Of a stretch of 64,000 nt of DNA, positions 10,598 to 23,046 are shown in pieces. The DNA comes from Gonatopus flavifemur. Its lineage: Eukaryota; Arthropoda; Insecta; Hymenoptera; Dryinidae. Position 1 is the stretch's first letter. Every line of letters begins with the position of its first letter. Where the stretch lies: assembly GCA_018340375.1 (NCBI GenBank), contig JAFFJZ010000004.1, forward strand, positions 24,960,001-25,024,000, given 5' to 3'. A program made the translations under genes and the position numbers. Below the pieces are notes generated by a model. That model saw nothing but the letters and a program-made list of their open reading frames with translations. It searched no databases and had not been told where the DNA came from.

Positions 10598-12161
10598 CCC
10601 TAGCAGAAATTATTCTAGGCATTCTCTAGTCATCTCGAGGCCCTCGCAAGTTTTTCTTAAGGCGAAACTAGTCTGGTTGAACTTGCAAGTTAACAGTCAG
10701 TTCCTCACAAGTTTGACTGGTAGATACTTTAGCAAAAATCACTCTAGCCATTCTCTAGGCCTCACAAAGGCCTTACTGGTCTCACAAAGGCCTTACTGTA
10801 TTGAGGTTATGTTTACCGCAAAATGAAGAAATCTCTCACATGTTCATGAAATCTTTGTAATGCTTCTCAATATAACAATCATGTTTCCAATTTTTGATAA
10901 CAATGCAAGCACTGCTTATGAATCAATATGCATATTGAGTTCAATGCATATACGTGAAGACAAGATACCGCTATCAACGTTTTGGTTAATATAATTGGCG
11001 CAAGTATAATTTTTTATTGCACATGTTAAAAGAAGAGCAACATTTTCGCCAGATCTTGCGTAGAATTTCCGAGATTGAAAAGATTTCAGAGTTTTACGTG
11101 ATTCAGTGATAAAAATGTATAGAAACCGAATGGCTCGGAAGAGAATGAGAAAGTACCGAAGAAAACGTGAACTTCATGTTAAGTGTTATGATTTGTTTTT
11201 TATTTAAACAGTAAATAAAATGTGAACTGAATTATTCAATGATAACTTAAGGATTGTATACGATTTTTTGCAATACGGGTATTGTATGCATAACCCAGAT
11301 TAGACACAAGAATCACTTATGAATTCTGAGAAAAAAAACTTTTCCTCAACTCTTTTGGAATTCAAAGAATTCTTTTGAAAACTCTGTGAGAATTTTCTGA
11401 ATTGTAAAAGAGTTAAGAAGAAGTTCTTTTTTCAAAAGTCATGAGTAATTCTTGTATGTTATCTGGACAGTAATTTCTTTCTGAAAAATGCCAAAGAGAA
11501 TAGAATTATTTGAAAACTTTTCGGAGCGTTGAAAATTTAGGTATGGATTTTCACTTAAAAATATGAAATGCTATGAATGCAAAGCAAAATGTAACAGATC
11601 TGATTGGAACTCAAGTCACTCAACAGTCAAATTTCAGTACGCATTTTGTTTTGTAATTTTTTCAGCATCTTAAATGTTAGTCATATTTGTTACTTTTTGA
11701 TTCGTATTTGAGTTCTTTCGTACGTTCAACTCAACATTCATTTTCTGAACCTTACTGTTTCAGGTTTATCCAAATCTATCAAGGAAACTGTAAAAAAGTT
11801 ACAAAAAAAAAGTTGGAGTTAAAGTTAGTATTTATATGAAATTCCCAAATAGCACAAGAGTTTCAAAAGAGGTCTATATGAATACATTGTATTCATTACA
11901 AACTCTTTTAGAACTCTTGTGCTATCTGGGATGACTACATCTTTGACTGGCATTTTTTCCGTGTAACTTTTTCATGTATAGTTTTTTCCAAGTTTTTAAC
12001 TATTTTTTGATGAGTAACTAGTCAGTAGAACTAGCGGGTCCCTCATCATTCCAAGCGTTGCATGCCTCACAAGGTACTTGTTTCACTTGCAAGGCTCTTA
12101 CTGTGGAAAAAGTTGGACTTGCTAGTGCCCCGAATTCTACTTGAGAAAATTTCTACTAGGG
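10598..12161. mobile_element. CCC-type element, family B, 1.56 kb
   Basis: The ends are CCCTAGCAGAAATT and AATTTCTACTAGGG, flanked by TA on both sides. About 150 bp at each end carry repeated CTTGCAAG, CCTCACAAG and ACTAGTC words. The middle is AT-rich with no recognisable gene; it includes an imperfect hairpin near 11330-11450 and a small nested palindrome at 11844-11930. It disrupts the gene of the surrounding transposon. Confidence 0.85.
11844..11930. mobile_element. 87-bp CCC-type palindrome
   Basis: The ends CCCAAATAGCACAAGAGTTT and its near complement (AACTCTTGTGCTATCTGGG) form one hairpin. The flanks are TT and AT, so the 2-bp duplication seen in the other CCC-type elements is not matched here. 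Confidence 0.6.
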
Positions 12162-12211
12162 TAATTTTGATTCCGTTTAAGAACACGTCTTATATATAAG
12201 ACGAATCTTAT

Positions 12212-12802
12212 CCCAAGTGTGTATTAACGGCGGGCCCAATATAAACCCAGGATGGGTGCCCATGCTGCCCAACGTGGGGCTAAGCTGGGCAGACAAATGG
12301 GACTAACATGGTTCCCAGCTTGGCTGTATTGCTTTACCCGAGGATTGGTAACACCATGGGCCCAACATGAACCTAGACTAGGCAATCAATACTGCCCCTC
12401 CGTGTTTTTTTTTAAATTGGAAGTTTGCTTTGAATTCTACTCTAGCAGGCATGAATTTCAGCCCCACTTCGGCCCAGTCTTGGGCCTAGTGTTAATCCCC
12501 ATTGTGCCTAAATGGGACCAAGACTGGACCAAAGCGGGACCAAGATGCATACACGCTGAGGATTGTACACACATGTTCGGGATATAAATTCACCCCAATC
12601 CTAGCCTAACGCTGGTCTAAATTGGGGCCAAGTTCAAATGTGCCCGCACTAAGACTCATTATTCCCATTTTCTATCAACCATAATTGTATGGGAAAGCAT
12701 AACAGGACCAAGAGCCAACATGGACCCCATCGTCATTACCCAATACTGGGTTGAAGAGGATGGACCTAGCCTGGGGCCCATTATAGGCAATACACGCTTG
12801 GG
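12212..12802. mobile_element. CCC-type MITE, family D, copy 1
   Basis: The ends are CCCAAGTGTGTATT and AATACACGCTTGGG, flanked by AT on both sides. The interior is unusually GC-rich for this window and full of GGGCCCA, TTGGGCC and CTGGGC words. It aligns along its length to 14941-15553; a third copy begins at 63817. Confidence 0.9.
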
Positions 12803-12839
12803 ATATATAAGTGTACACACTAAGAGAAATTCTTATGGT

Positions 12840-13364
12840 TACCGTAACTAAAACGTCTCAACCAAATATTCTTAGAACAATGGATTGACAATACGTTTTC
12901 GGTTGAATCAATCAAAGTTTTAGTAGCTCCTATCAAGAATCTTCAGTTCAGATGTTTTAGTTACAGTATATATATGTGAATATCTTTCGACGTAATCGTT
13001 ATTATTATTCATCAATAATTTTTCCATCACGATAGACTTTTCCAACAAAAATATATGATTGAAAAAGTAGAATCTGCACAAACTACTATGAAGCAAAAAT
13101 TCGAAGAAATCACAAATGTGAAAATTACTACCGGCTATGACGATAAAGTAAAAGCTTACGAATAAGTCATGACCATGTACCAAGAGAAGTTTCGGGCCGA
13201 AGATACATCCCGGTGATATTTCAAAGCTGAAAGTTTCAAATATTTTTGAACGATAATTACATGAAATGGTAATGTATCGGATCTCAATGTTTTGCTTGAC
13301 TATGTAGGTACGTATATTTGTGATTCGACAGTTTGATCAATAAAATAAACTGTGACTATTTCAG
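12840..13364 (+). other. Probable decayed exon plus intron of the transposon gene
   Basis: A frame at 13019-13168 reads FFHHDRLFQQKYMIEKVESA and on to QTTMKQKFEEITN before a stop. It has the charged, helical look of a coding fragment. A CTATTTCAG acceptor at 13356-13364 precedes the better supported 3' exon. I could not identify a donor with confidence. Confidence 0.35.
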
Positions 13365-14230
13365 AGATGATAAGTTCCGAATTTTGACATCTCTGCCATC
13401 TTTTTTCAAATTCACTGATATGACAAAACAATTCAACTGTTCTTAATACACGGCCAATCAAGCGATAAAATTAGGAGATGAAAAAGGAGTGCTTTCTGTG
13501 CCTGACGCACAAACCGGAAAAAGACTTCCAAGTGAAACGACCAAAACTCAAGAGAACTACCAGGAATGGAAGATTATGTCTTGATTAAACATAGTCATGG
13601 TATCAAACAAAAAACTCATGAAAGACTCCTTTATTGTAACTTACAAGAATTATACCAGTGCTTCAAACTTGAGTTTCCGGATTCACAAGTCGGATTTTCC
13701 AGCCGAACTCCGCCCAAACGAATGCATTTTAGTAGGAGCTAGTGGTACTCACATTGTTTTTCTTCGCATCATCCATCAACACGTTAAACTCATGATCGAA
13801 GATGAATTATACACATTTTCTGACGGTGCACCACAGCAATATAAGAATAAGAAAAACTTTTCCAATTTAAGTCATCATCAAAAAGATTTTAACGTAGAAG
13901 CGGAATGGAATTTCTCCGCTACTGCACATGGAAAAGGAGTTTGTGATGGTATTGGTGGTACATTAAAATACTCAGCAAGGCGACACTGTCTGGAGAAGAG
14001 GACATGGAATGAAATTCTAACAGCTGACAAACTTTATCAGTGAGCTTCAGATAGTTTGAAGAATCATAATCCATGCTTCGGTTCTCAGGGCGACTACAAA
14101 GTTGCAACAGAATATTTGGAAGCCAGACATGAAAAGTGCAAAACTGTAGAAGGCACGCTTTCCACCATGCATCCCTGATCGGTGGAAATGTTATTGCATT
14201 CAAGACGACCTCAAATTGGGCAAAATCGAA
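13365..14230 (+). pseudogene. 3' exon of the transposon gene, SDG...CDGIGG protein family
   Basis: After an acceptor AG at 13363-13364 one frame runs 226 codons to 14043, broken only by TAA at 13444 and TGA at 13582. It reads DDKFRILTSLPSFFKFTDM, GKRLPSETTK, FPAELRPNECILVGASGTH, IIHQHVKLMI, FSDGAPQQYKNKKNFSNL, AEWNFSATAHGKGVCDGIGG and ends near TADKLYQ. After the stop, YLEARHEKCKTVEGT and, one frame over, SLIGGNVIAFKTTSNWAK continue the similarity to about 14215. From memory this is a multi-copy uncharacterised insect protein family; I recall about 130 more residues between VKLMI and FSDG, so an internal deletion is likely. Its place between inverted arms suggests a transposase; the Asp of SDG and CDG are candidate active-site residues (inference). 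Confidence 0.75.
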
Positions 14231-14599
14231 AATAAAGAAGTTGTAACTCCGACATTTTTATAAACAACGTATTTGGTAGTTATACAGTTTTATTGGTATG
14301 CCCTTGAATCATAATTCACGCAACAACAAGCTGGGAAAAACAATCGCAAAATGATTATCCAAAAGCGAACTGAAAATTGTATAATTTTCCCGCAGGATGA
14401 AATTCTAGTCTCGCGCAAAATCATCCATAACGCGAATTGCTTCACTAAAACGTTCATAACTTCTACAATTTTGAAGGCTCCACAAATTTAGAGAATGGGG
14501 AATGTTCGTGGAGAATGCAGCTGAAACATATATTTTCCCCAAAAAAATCGAAGACCGGGTCTTGTGAGATAAATTGATTATTTTTGAAAAGAATAATTT

Positions 14600-14887
14600 T
14601 TTTCACAGAAAATTTGAGAAACAAAAATTTTGGAAAATTTTCCCAAAGAGAGAATTAAGTTGGAAAGATGTGTGAATTTTCTCAGAATTTCATCTCAACT
14701 CCCTGTTGAGATAATTGAAAATGAATGAAAATGTGATTTTCTTTGATACGGTAAAATTTATCAAACTGCATAAAAAGGGCTACAATTTGAACTTTCGTCA
14801 TTGTTCGATTACCTCTTCGATCCCTCCAAATTTGGTCTGAATCGGAAACATGTCACTTTTCTCCCGGCCAATCTGACGTGGAATGCA
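14600..14887 (-). repeat. Right inverted arm of the 5.5-kb transposon
   Basis: Reverse-complement partner of 9372-9655. It lies 53 bp before the family D copy at 14941. Confidence 0.85.
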
Positions 14888-14940
14888 CTCTATTCTTGTG
14901 TATAATCACATCTCTTTTTTTGTTGTTTATTTTATTTGTT

Positions 14941-15553
14941 CCCAAGTGTGTAATGACGGCGGGACCAATCTAAGCCCAGAGTGGGTGCCCATGCTGTCCA
15001 ACGTGGGGTAAAGCTGGGCAGACGAATGGGGCCAACCCTGAGATGATAACATCGTCCCCAGCTTGACTGCATTGCTTTGCCCGAGGATGGATAACACCAT
15101 GGGCCCAGCATGAACCCAGACCGAGTAATCAATACCACCCCTCCCTTTTTTTTGAAATTGGAAAATTGCTTTGAATTCTACCCCAGCGGGCATGAATCTC
15201 AGCCCCACTTTGGCCCAGTCTTGGGCCCAGTGTTGAGCTCCATCCTGCCTATATGGGCCCAAGACTGACCCAAAGCGGGACCAAAATGAATACACGCTGA
15301 GGATTGTACACGCATGCTCGGGATATAAATTCACCCTAATCTCGGCCTAACGCTGGTCCAAATTGGGGCCAAGTTCAAATGTGCCCACACTAAGATGTAT
15401 TATTTTCATTTTTTATCAACCATAATTGTATGGGAAAGCACAACAGGGCCGAGATGGAGCCAACATAGGCCTCATCGTCATTCCCCAATACTGGGTTAAA
15501 GAGGATAAACCCGGCCTAGGGCCCATTGTCATTACAGGCAATACACGCTTGGG
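14941..15553. mobile_element. CCC-type MITE, family D, copy 2
   Basis: The ends are CCCAAGTGTGTAAT and ACACGCTTGGG, with TT on both sides. It is close to copy 1 in order and wording (GGGCCCAGCATGAACC, GCCCCACTTTGGCCCAGTC). The 135-codon minus-strand frame inside is not shared intact with copy 1 and I do not call it a gene. Confidence 0.9.
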
Positions 15554-15559
15554 TTGTTC

Positions 15560-16041
15560 TCAAATCACAGATCATATGAAGTTAGTGAAGAATCCTCAAA
15601 AAATTTCATCTCAACTCTCAAGTTCTCAAAAATCTTGGTGAAAAACATTTCTTTGGAAATCTCTGAAGATTTCTCTGAATTTCCTTACAAAACCCTGAAT
15701 CTCACTGAAAACTCCGGAAAACACTGAAAAAATCCTAAAAGAATCTGAAAAACCCATCAAAATACAAAAAACTGTGAGAATCTCTGAAAACCTTTGAAAA
15801 ACCGTCCCTTATCGGGCACGTTTGACCACTGAGAAATTTTCTGTATATTTCTGAATATCTCTTACAACCTCTGGTTTTTTCTGAAAATCACTGAGATTCT
15901 CTGATGAACTATACATACCTCTGAAGTCCTCTGAAAAACTCTTCACTGAAAATCTCTGGAAATTTCAGTGATTTTCAGAGAAATTTCCCCACCAGGGGAG
16001 TTTTTAAGGATTCATCAATGAACTCTGTGCTACCTGGGATA
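15560..16041. repeat. Degenerate short-repeat field, CTCTGAAAA motif
   Basis: CTGAAAA/CTCTGAAAA words recur every 10-20 bases, switching to their complement (TTTTCAGAG) near 15970. The right part ends GTGCTACCTGGGAT, which resembles the CCC...ATAGCAC termini elsewhere, so this may be a decayed CCC-type element; no matching left end was found. Confidence 0.5.
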
Positions 16042-16987
16042 TTATCAATGTTGAATGACTTTATTCTCACATATTCGCCCTCTCACAGATCTTTATGTGT
16101 CAATATGTATTGAGAATGAAAACAATTTTATCCAACAGCATATTTCTCTCATCCTTTCGGAATATGTTTAAGAGTGAGGATCTGTGAGGGTAGAAATATG
16201 TAAGATAGATATATTCATTATCATTGATATTCCAGAGAAGAATTATCTGAAACTGAGGAGAATTGAGAATATGAATACTCATCAAAGAATATAGTAATTG
16301 GAGAGTATACATATTGCGGAATATTCTAAAATACAGTGAAAAAAACAACGCCAAGTACATGAAAATGTGTTCAAGACTTACGAGGAAAATGTAAAAAGAA
16401 CATAATCAGGTGTGCCTCATTTGAACAAAAAAAAGATGTGAAATCAATTGAGTCACCTAGTACATTCGGTTATCACATGTTATCATGTCGCTGAAGTTTG
16501 AATCGTTCATTGAAATGAATTACTAATTGAAAAACAAAATGCTAAATTGTTGAGAACTCAAAATCTCGCAGGGCATTTTTTAAATCAGAGTTATCAAATT
16601 GAATGTGAAATAAATATGGGCGAGAATACAATGAAAGTAACTTTCCCGTCCCCATTGATCTGAATCCACAGCCTAACTTTTTCTATTTGTTTCTATGCAG
16701 TTTCAAAAGGTTGAGAATCTCGTGGCAAGTGAAAGATTTGGATAAATTGAATTACTTCGGATCAAAACCATTCGAGAGATTTGTTGTTTGGAATGTATAT
16801 CAATCGTTGATTGAATACTGACATGACCTAGGCTCATCAGAACGGCGGCATGGGTTTGCCAAAGTTCAGTATCGCAACGAATCTGGCCATTCTGAAGACC
16901 CAGTGTTGTGTGATGTGTAACAGATGAATGACAACAATTGAAAAACAGTGATGGTACAGTAACGGCTCAACTGTTTTTGTCAGAGTC
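16042..16987. other. No gene or repeat recognised
   Basis: AT-rich sequence with short open frames only. Confidence 0.4.
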
Positions 16988-17310
16988 TAGCAAATAAATT
17001 CCCGCCAATGTTGGACCGTTGGTTAACTCCTTGAAATTTCCATATGGATTTTCATGCAGGTATTGCCAAGACTGAAAAAAACCCAAGCTTGTCCCAAAGT
17101 TGGCACATGTGTCAGAACCAAACCTTCGTGAAAAACAATTGGCCCGATATTGTTCCATGATTGTCCCGTTATTCCCAATGGATAGTCAGTCATGGTACAT
17201 TTGTTGATATTTTTGAAATGGTCACTATATTTGGGACAAGCTTGGCACAAGTGTAAAAATCGAGCATTCGTTGAGAACAATTGTGTTAATATTGCCCACA
17301 TGAGTGGCAC
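16988..17310 (-). repeat. Dispersed repeat H, copy 1, without the 120-bp MITE
   Basis: The minus strand matches 31650-32000 closely: TTTTTACACTTGTGCCAAGC, then GGGACAATCATGGAACAATA, then TCAGTCTTGGCAATACCTG. At 17103-17118 it reads through CTGACACATGTGCCAAC, where the other copy carries a 120-bp MITE, so it serves as the empty site. Confidence 0.85.
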
Positions 17311-19550
17311 AATGTTATAAATATTGACTGAATTTTGAATTTACAATGGCTGAAGACTTGGGGATAACCATCAGGCTAGGGCTGGCCCGATCTTCCTGCC
17401 ATAATTAATCCTACACAATAGTTTTACACACCAAGCTAGATTTCATTGATCTAAGTAAGGATAGAACTCCACTTAGTGGTAATAGGATCTATTCTATTGA
17501 TAGAATCAAAATTAATTGAAATATCAAAGAACGCAAATTTCCCAATGATCATACAAGCTTGTCCCAGTCTTGTCACATTTTTTCTATCTTTTCAAGATAA
17601 TTCATGTACGGTATTCTGAGGGAGAAAGTCATGAACTGAAATATGAATCAACTACTTTTTTCATCTATATCTGCGATCAAAGAAGTATTGGTTGATGCTT
17701 GGTAAATGAATTGGACCGGGCCTGGCTCTTATCATTCCCAAGCCTGGGCCAAGTTCGGTAAATTGTTCAAGACAAGTCTCGGCAGGTGTTGTGCCAGGCT
17801 TGGTCCATCATTGGGCCATTGGTCCACACACACATGGGTTGTTACTAGTACGTGAAATGAATAAATCTAATTGTTGTTCTACTCCAGTCTATAATTCCAA
17901 GAAAAAATGTTCATAAAAATAAATATAATCTGAGAATATACCAAAAATAGTTCAAATACCATGTGAAAACCGAATGTACTTGGTGGCTCAATTGATTTCA
18001 CATCCTTTTTTTTTCAAATGTGGTACACCTTGTTGTATGTTTTTTAGGTTTTTTTCGTGAATCTTGACCATATTTTCACATACTTGGCGTTGTTTTTTTC
18101 ATAAATTATTCATGATTATTTGTGTGAACATTTTGCATTTATATTATAAAAATCAAGCTACTCACGCTCTCTTCTTGTATTATGTGAGCATGATTGAATT
18201 CAAGCTATCGACTCCTTTGATTTTGACGCGCAAAAACTGTATGGATTGTCCTCCAGTGTGTTTCAAGTTAACAATAAAGATATGAAGCTCACTAAAACCT
18301 TGCCTGAAGCTCGCAACAACCTCACGGCGACCAGTTTGTCATTAACCAGCCAAAAGCAATCGAATGATGGGACTGATATTGTATAACCTACTGCAATGCT
18401 GTCTGGAAAATATGTGAACGAAAATTATTGCAATGAATTTCGAAACCATGATGTACATTTTTATTGTTGTGAATTTGATGATTCTAAATTCAGTATGATT
18501 CATACGGGTATATTGTGAAATTTCTACGAAGTATCTCACAAATGTTGTTCGGGCCTAGATGTTTATCTTGCGAATTTCAAAAGTAATCTTTGTAGAGTTG
18601 ATAACTTTACTTATGGCCCACTCGAAGACCTATAATCGAGATATAAGTTATTGAGAGTCTTTCTATCACACATTTCAAGTCATCTTTCTCCTCTTCTCAA
18701 GCGTAACACGGGTGAATGCATCATGCTTTTCATAATTAAATTTTAATTTCATGAGGTTCATGAACTACACAGCATAACAAAATGTAGATATCTTGTTTCG
18801 AATCGAATAATGTGTGCATATTCATACCTTATTGAAAAAAATTGACATTATTTCAGAATGATTTATGCCGATGATGTCTCATGCGACATTATCTTAATAT
18901 TTTGATGAAATCATTATTGAGAATGGCTAGCCGTTAGAAATTTCCCTACAATAAAATGCCAGCTTAGAAAAAATGAAGAACAAAAAGAGAGACGTTCACA
19001 ATGCCTCAAGGGACATGGATAAAATAAAAAGCAGGAAGATGAGTAAAGAGATACATAATTTGCCGACTTCTAATAACTTTCTCTCATCAAAGGTCGGAAG
19101 AACTCAGGAATTGAATCGATTAAATTAGTTTGTACACCCATCAGTCGAGTAGGTTTCATTGACTCGTGAATTGAAGAACACTGAGTAAGTCGCTTGATAT
19201 TCATAGTAGATATGAACCGATAAGTGGATTGAGTGTGGGATTCAATGTCGATGAGATGATATAGATCAATAGGATATGCCGGATCATGTTTTCCTTGAGG
19301 CTATTTATTAGACTACAGATATTTCAGTTACAAATACAGAACTCCACAGCACATTATTCGTTTGAAAACAAAGATTCAAGTATGTTGAAAAAAATGTCTC
19401 GGGCCCCGAAAGAATTGTTTCTTCAAAATTTTAGTTCAAGGGTATATTTTTCTAAAATGAGAATCTTGTTGAATTTTTCTTGCACTGCAGTTTGTATTCA
19501 AGTTTGTGTTTAATTTTATATTTTTCAAACTTGTATACACTGACTATATA
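17311..19550. other. No gene seen; TTGGGCC-type words near 17700-17840
   Basis: Around 17340-17400 and 17710-17840 are GGGCCAAG, GGCTTGGTCC and ATTGGGCCATTGG words, probably part of the element that includes repeat H. No terminal pair was identified. 17860-19550 is plain AT-rich DNA. Confidence 0.35.
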
Positions 19551-19700
19551 CACTGTAAAAAGAAAGTCTTAATCTGTTTGCATCTCAATTTCAGACAATG
19601 CTTTTTCCATTGTGTCGGTGATTGTTTTTTCGGCTTAATTTGTTTGCATCATAGATTCAGCTATGAAATGAGCTGAATTCAAGACTTTCTTTTTACAGTG
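19551..19700. mobile_element. 150-bp MITE with TA duplication
   Basis: The ends CACTGTAAAAAGAAAGTCTT and AAGACTTTCTTTTTACAGTG are perfect complements, with TA on both sides. Consistent with a Tc1/mariner-dependent MITE. Confidence 0.9.
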
Positions 19701-20934
19701 TATATTATATGTCTTCCTTAGTCATTGCTTTTCTTCCACAGTGGAATTACGTATCTTTAGTTATACGAAAAAGAAGAGCTAATTGATGAATCAATGAAAA
19801 ATGATAATTCAACGACAAAACTTCGAGTTTGATTCGATATCTGCATACTTCTGATTCACGTGAACATTCGGAAGAAGTTCGCTTCATTTCATTTCTCCAT
19901 TCCGAGGATTGTAATAGGTGGATGAAGCCAAAATTTACGGAACGTTACTTGGACAGAGGAAGATACATCGCACCTTCTCTTCTGAAACACGGATTTCGTG
20001 GATTCGTTCTTTTATTGATACGGTACCTATCCAGAATGATCCAGTTCCGTGCAAACACATCTTTGACAAGTAACTTCGAATTTATTCCGGAAAGGGCAAA
20101 TAATACTCCATTCCGGAATTGATATGTTTTTGAAACAACTAAATTCAAGACTCATGAGATCTGTCACATTTTCCCTCAACTCTGTTGAGAAATCGGCAAA
20201 TTTTTCATAGATTTCCAATCTGTTCAGTCCCTTGAATCGGCAGGTGCTCTATTTTAATCCCACAATGCCTTGACATATGCTCGATATTCAATTTCTGCAG
20301 TGACAAAAATTGTTTAGTTCCTGTGGAATATTTTCAATATGAAATCAACATCCAAGAAGGCCCAAAATTAAAATACTGACAGAACTCATCGAATTCTGTT
20401 TAATCCCTCTACAAAGTAGATTACAATGGACTCACAGCAAAACCAATTCCAAGCGTTTCAAGGGGACAATGATGAATCTTACTCGGCATTTGCAGGGCTA
20501 TCAGCGGTGCGTTGGAATTCCAGTTCGTAAAACTGGTTTGCTATACACAATTTTTCGAGAAATTCTCGGATTTGTGCATTTTTCACTCAAATTCCATTCA
20601 ACCAATGCCATATCGAATCCGCAACATATCGAAATGACACGGAATAGTGTTGCATATAAAATTATACCATTTAAAGCTTATTTGTGCATTCATGAGAAGA
20701 ATATTCATTCCCGTATTCCGGAACGTGGCAATTATCACTTTCCTGAACTTCCAAACGTTTTCACGAAGATTCTCTCTCGCTAATAACGAACACATACCTT
20801 CATTCACATTCAACACAGTATTTTCTCATCTATTTTATTTAATTGTTTCTCACTCATTCGAAATCTAATGAGTTCACGTATTGTCTAATTTTTTTGTAGA
20901 ACACGTTCGTTATTTATCCCGCCTCTCATTTATT
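19701..20934. other. No gene recognised
   Basis: Several 60-100-codon frames overlap on both strands around 19829-20220 and 20469-20870. None has a recognisable domain, conserved motif or splice pattern. Confidence 0.35.
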
Positions 20935-21060
20935 CTGACGCTCTTTTGAGCGTTTCAAAAGTGCCTACGTGATTCAAGCACTTTGAACGCATGAAAAAGA
21001 AACACTTGAATTTAGAGTAAATTCAAGTTGCATCAATGGGAATTTTTTTTCGTGTCACTT
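20935..21060. repeat. Dispersed repeat Q, partial copy
   Basis: Reads TTTCAAAAGTGCCTACGTGA then CACTTTGAACGCATG, matching the arms of the palindrome at 21513-21725 and the fragment near 2045-2115. Confidence 0.5.
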
Positions 21061-21251
21061 AATCATCCTGCGATTAATTCAAATGAATATATTGTTTAGA
21101 ACTTGAATCACTGAAACTCTTGATTCGCCCAAATGTGAAAGTTACGTTTTTAATTGGAGTACACAGAAAAAAGTATTTTTATATTTAAATAAATATGTTA
21201 CTTCGATAGAACCAAATGAGCATATCAATTCAAATGAACGACATCTTCGTG

Positions 21252-21271
21252 CATCATCATCATCATCATCA
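21252..21271. repeat. CAT microsatellite
   Basis: Seven consecutive CAT-type triplets. Confidence 0.9.
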
Positions 21272-21512
21272 CAAAGCAGTCACTGTTATAACTGGTTTGA
21301 TAAAATCCTCCAACTCTGTTGTCTGCCAAAAATTCAATCTGTGTATATTCGCAACAGCCTTTGTCTTGTATAATTTGTTTCATATAACTTAATCTACGTC
21401 TACTTCAACAAGTCTTGTGATTTATTTTCCCTTTCAATAGTGTTTTCAATAAATTAGCATGCCGCAACGTTCCTCTTATCAGATTACGTCTTCTTGTAAC
21501 GACATCACTATA

Positions 21513-21725
21513 AACTCAAGTGTTTTATTTTGATGCATTCAGAGTGTTTAAATCGTGTAGTCACTTTCTAAACGCTTGAGAGTGTGTGAATATGCCCATA
21601 AAATAAATAAAATGTTTTATTATAAATCACTTATTCTGGGTTATTGACATATTCACACAGTTTTAAAAGTGACTACAGAATTTCAACACTCTGAATGCAT
21701 TGAAAAAAAAAACTTGGATTTGCAG
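21513..21725. repeat. Palindromic element Q
   Basis: The arm TGATGCATTCAGAGTGTTTA... GTAGTCACTTT... GTGTGAATATG pairs with CATATTCACACAG... AAAGTGACTAC... AACACTCTGAATGCA. The centre is near 21620. The outer limits and target duplication are uncertain. Confidence 0.7.
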
Positions 21726-22500
21726 TGATGTTTCAAGAGCTGTTTTTTTCTTTTATCTCCTCAAGTACTTCTTCATTTTTGACTTGGTCTATCCATTTTA
21801 TTTATCTATAACACCGCATTTCGACAGCCTCAAGTCTTCGTTGGTCAGTTTTTCTCATTGTCCAAGTTTCGTAACCATATAATGCTGCTCTCCAAGTTCA
21901 AATCAATGGAATCCCACTATTTCTGCAGTTAAGAGTCGACCACTGAATGAAATCAGTGAAATATCAGTGAATTGTGACTGGTTTTGAAGTTAGAAGGGTT
22001 CCTAACTCATTGAATCAGTGAGATTTCACTGCAAAGATCAGTTGATATTCATTGATTGTATATTGTATTCATTCGCAGTGGTGGATTCACTGTTTCAAAT
22101 TTAGAGAATCTGCTCCAAACGTGACTCTTCAAGAGGAAGGATTTCTTTTTGTATCTTACTGGGTGCAATTGATTGAAATTGTTTATTTACTTCTACGTTA
22201 TTTTTGCACGGCTTATTCTTTTCACGGTCAATCTCCCTCGAACATTGATAAAAACTACTTCAATTTGAAAACAATTAACCCTACATGGAAAGAAAAATAT
22301 TGTCATTATAAGCAACCAAAATATCGTCAAAAGTGTGTCGTTGATACAAAGAATCGGATTGGCGTGGAGACGATATGTTATTTCGTTTTAACCTGAAGAT
22401 ATCGTTGTGTTGAATACCATGCAGTATGTTTACACTATACTAAGCCCTCTCAATAGTGCCAGATGGTGTATTTCTCACTCTATCTGAGGAGGACATTTGA
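21726..22500. other. No gene recognised
   Basis: An open frame of 114 codons at 22052-22396 has no recognisable domain or splice sites. Short CACTGAATCAGTGA words cluster near 21940-22080. Confidence 0.35.
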
Positions 22501-23046
22501 CCCTTTTCTTCCCAAATAACACTAATTTTTGTCAAACTTTCAGCCTTATATCTCTCAATGAAAAAATCATGTCAAAAATGTATGAAACATGATTTCTTAC
22601 AGCTTTTGACCTTCTCTTCCAAATAGCGTTGAGGAAATTTTCCTAAATCGTAAGCCGGAAAAGTTATATGCCGTTTTTCCGAAGAATTGAAGAATTTTTC
22701 AAATTTTTTTCAAAAAAAAGTTCATTTTGGAATAGAAACACATTTTCAAAGACATTTGTACCACTGTAAACAATGTTATAGATGTCCGATCTATGAAATC
22801 TCGTTGGTTCTATTTCGAAATTCAAAATAGCAGATACAAAATGGCATCCGAAAGGGAAAATTTTTTTTTCAACTTTGCGAATTTTTTTCTCAAAAAGTAT
22901 TTAGTTTGGTGAAGAATTCTCAGAAATTGAAATGTGTTGAAATTAGCCAAAGAATACCTCAAAATTCGTTCAGCATGATTTTACAACATTTTTGAAATTT
23001 TTTTTTTCCACCCCTTCAGAAAAATCAAAAATTATCTCCAAAAATT

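Larger units (their letters stand above)
9372..14887 (+). mobile_element. Long-inverted-repeat DNA transposon carrying a broken gene
   Basis: The left end (GGCATTCCACGTCAGATC) and the right end (its near reverse complement, GATTGGCC... GGAATGC) are outer parts of inverted arms of about 290 bp, 9372-9655 and about 14600-14887. Shared landmarks are AAAGTGACATGT, GATTCAGACCAAATTTGGAG and AGGGAGTTGAGATGAAATTC. Between the arms lies a gene with visible splice sites, interrupted by CCC-type elements at 10598-12161 and 12212-12802. Without them the element is about 3.4 kb. I could not fix the target duplication: the flanks read CCACTGG and GCACTCT. The superfamily is not identified. Confidence 0.8.

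Noticed and set aside
9372..14887. Assigning this transposon to a named superfamily
   Set aside because: The target duplication could not be resolved from the flanks and the protein family is recalled only as uncharacterised.
14927..15334. 135-codon minus-strand frame
   Set aside because: It lies within a family D MITE; the corresponding frame is not kept in the copy at 12212-12802.
15560..16041. CRISPR-like field of short repeats (CTCTGAAAA)
   Set aside because: Spacing is irregular, repeats are degenerate and in both orientations, and the surrounding DNA is eukaryotic.
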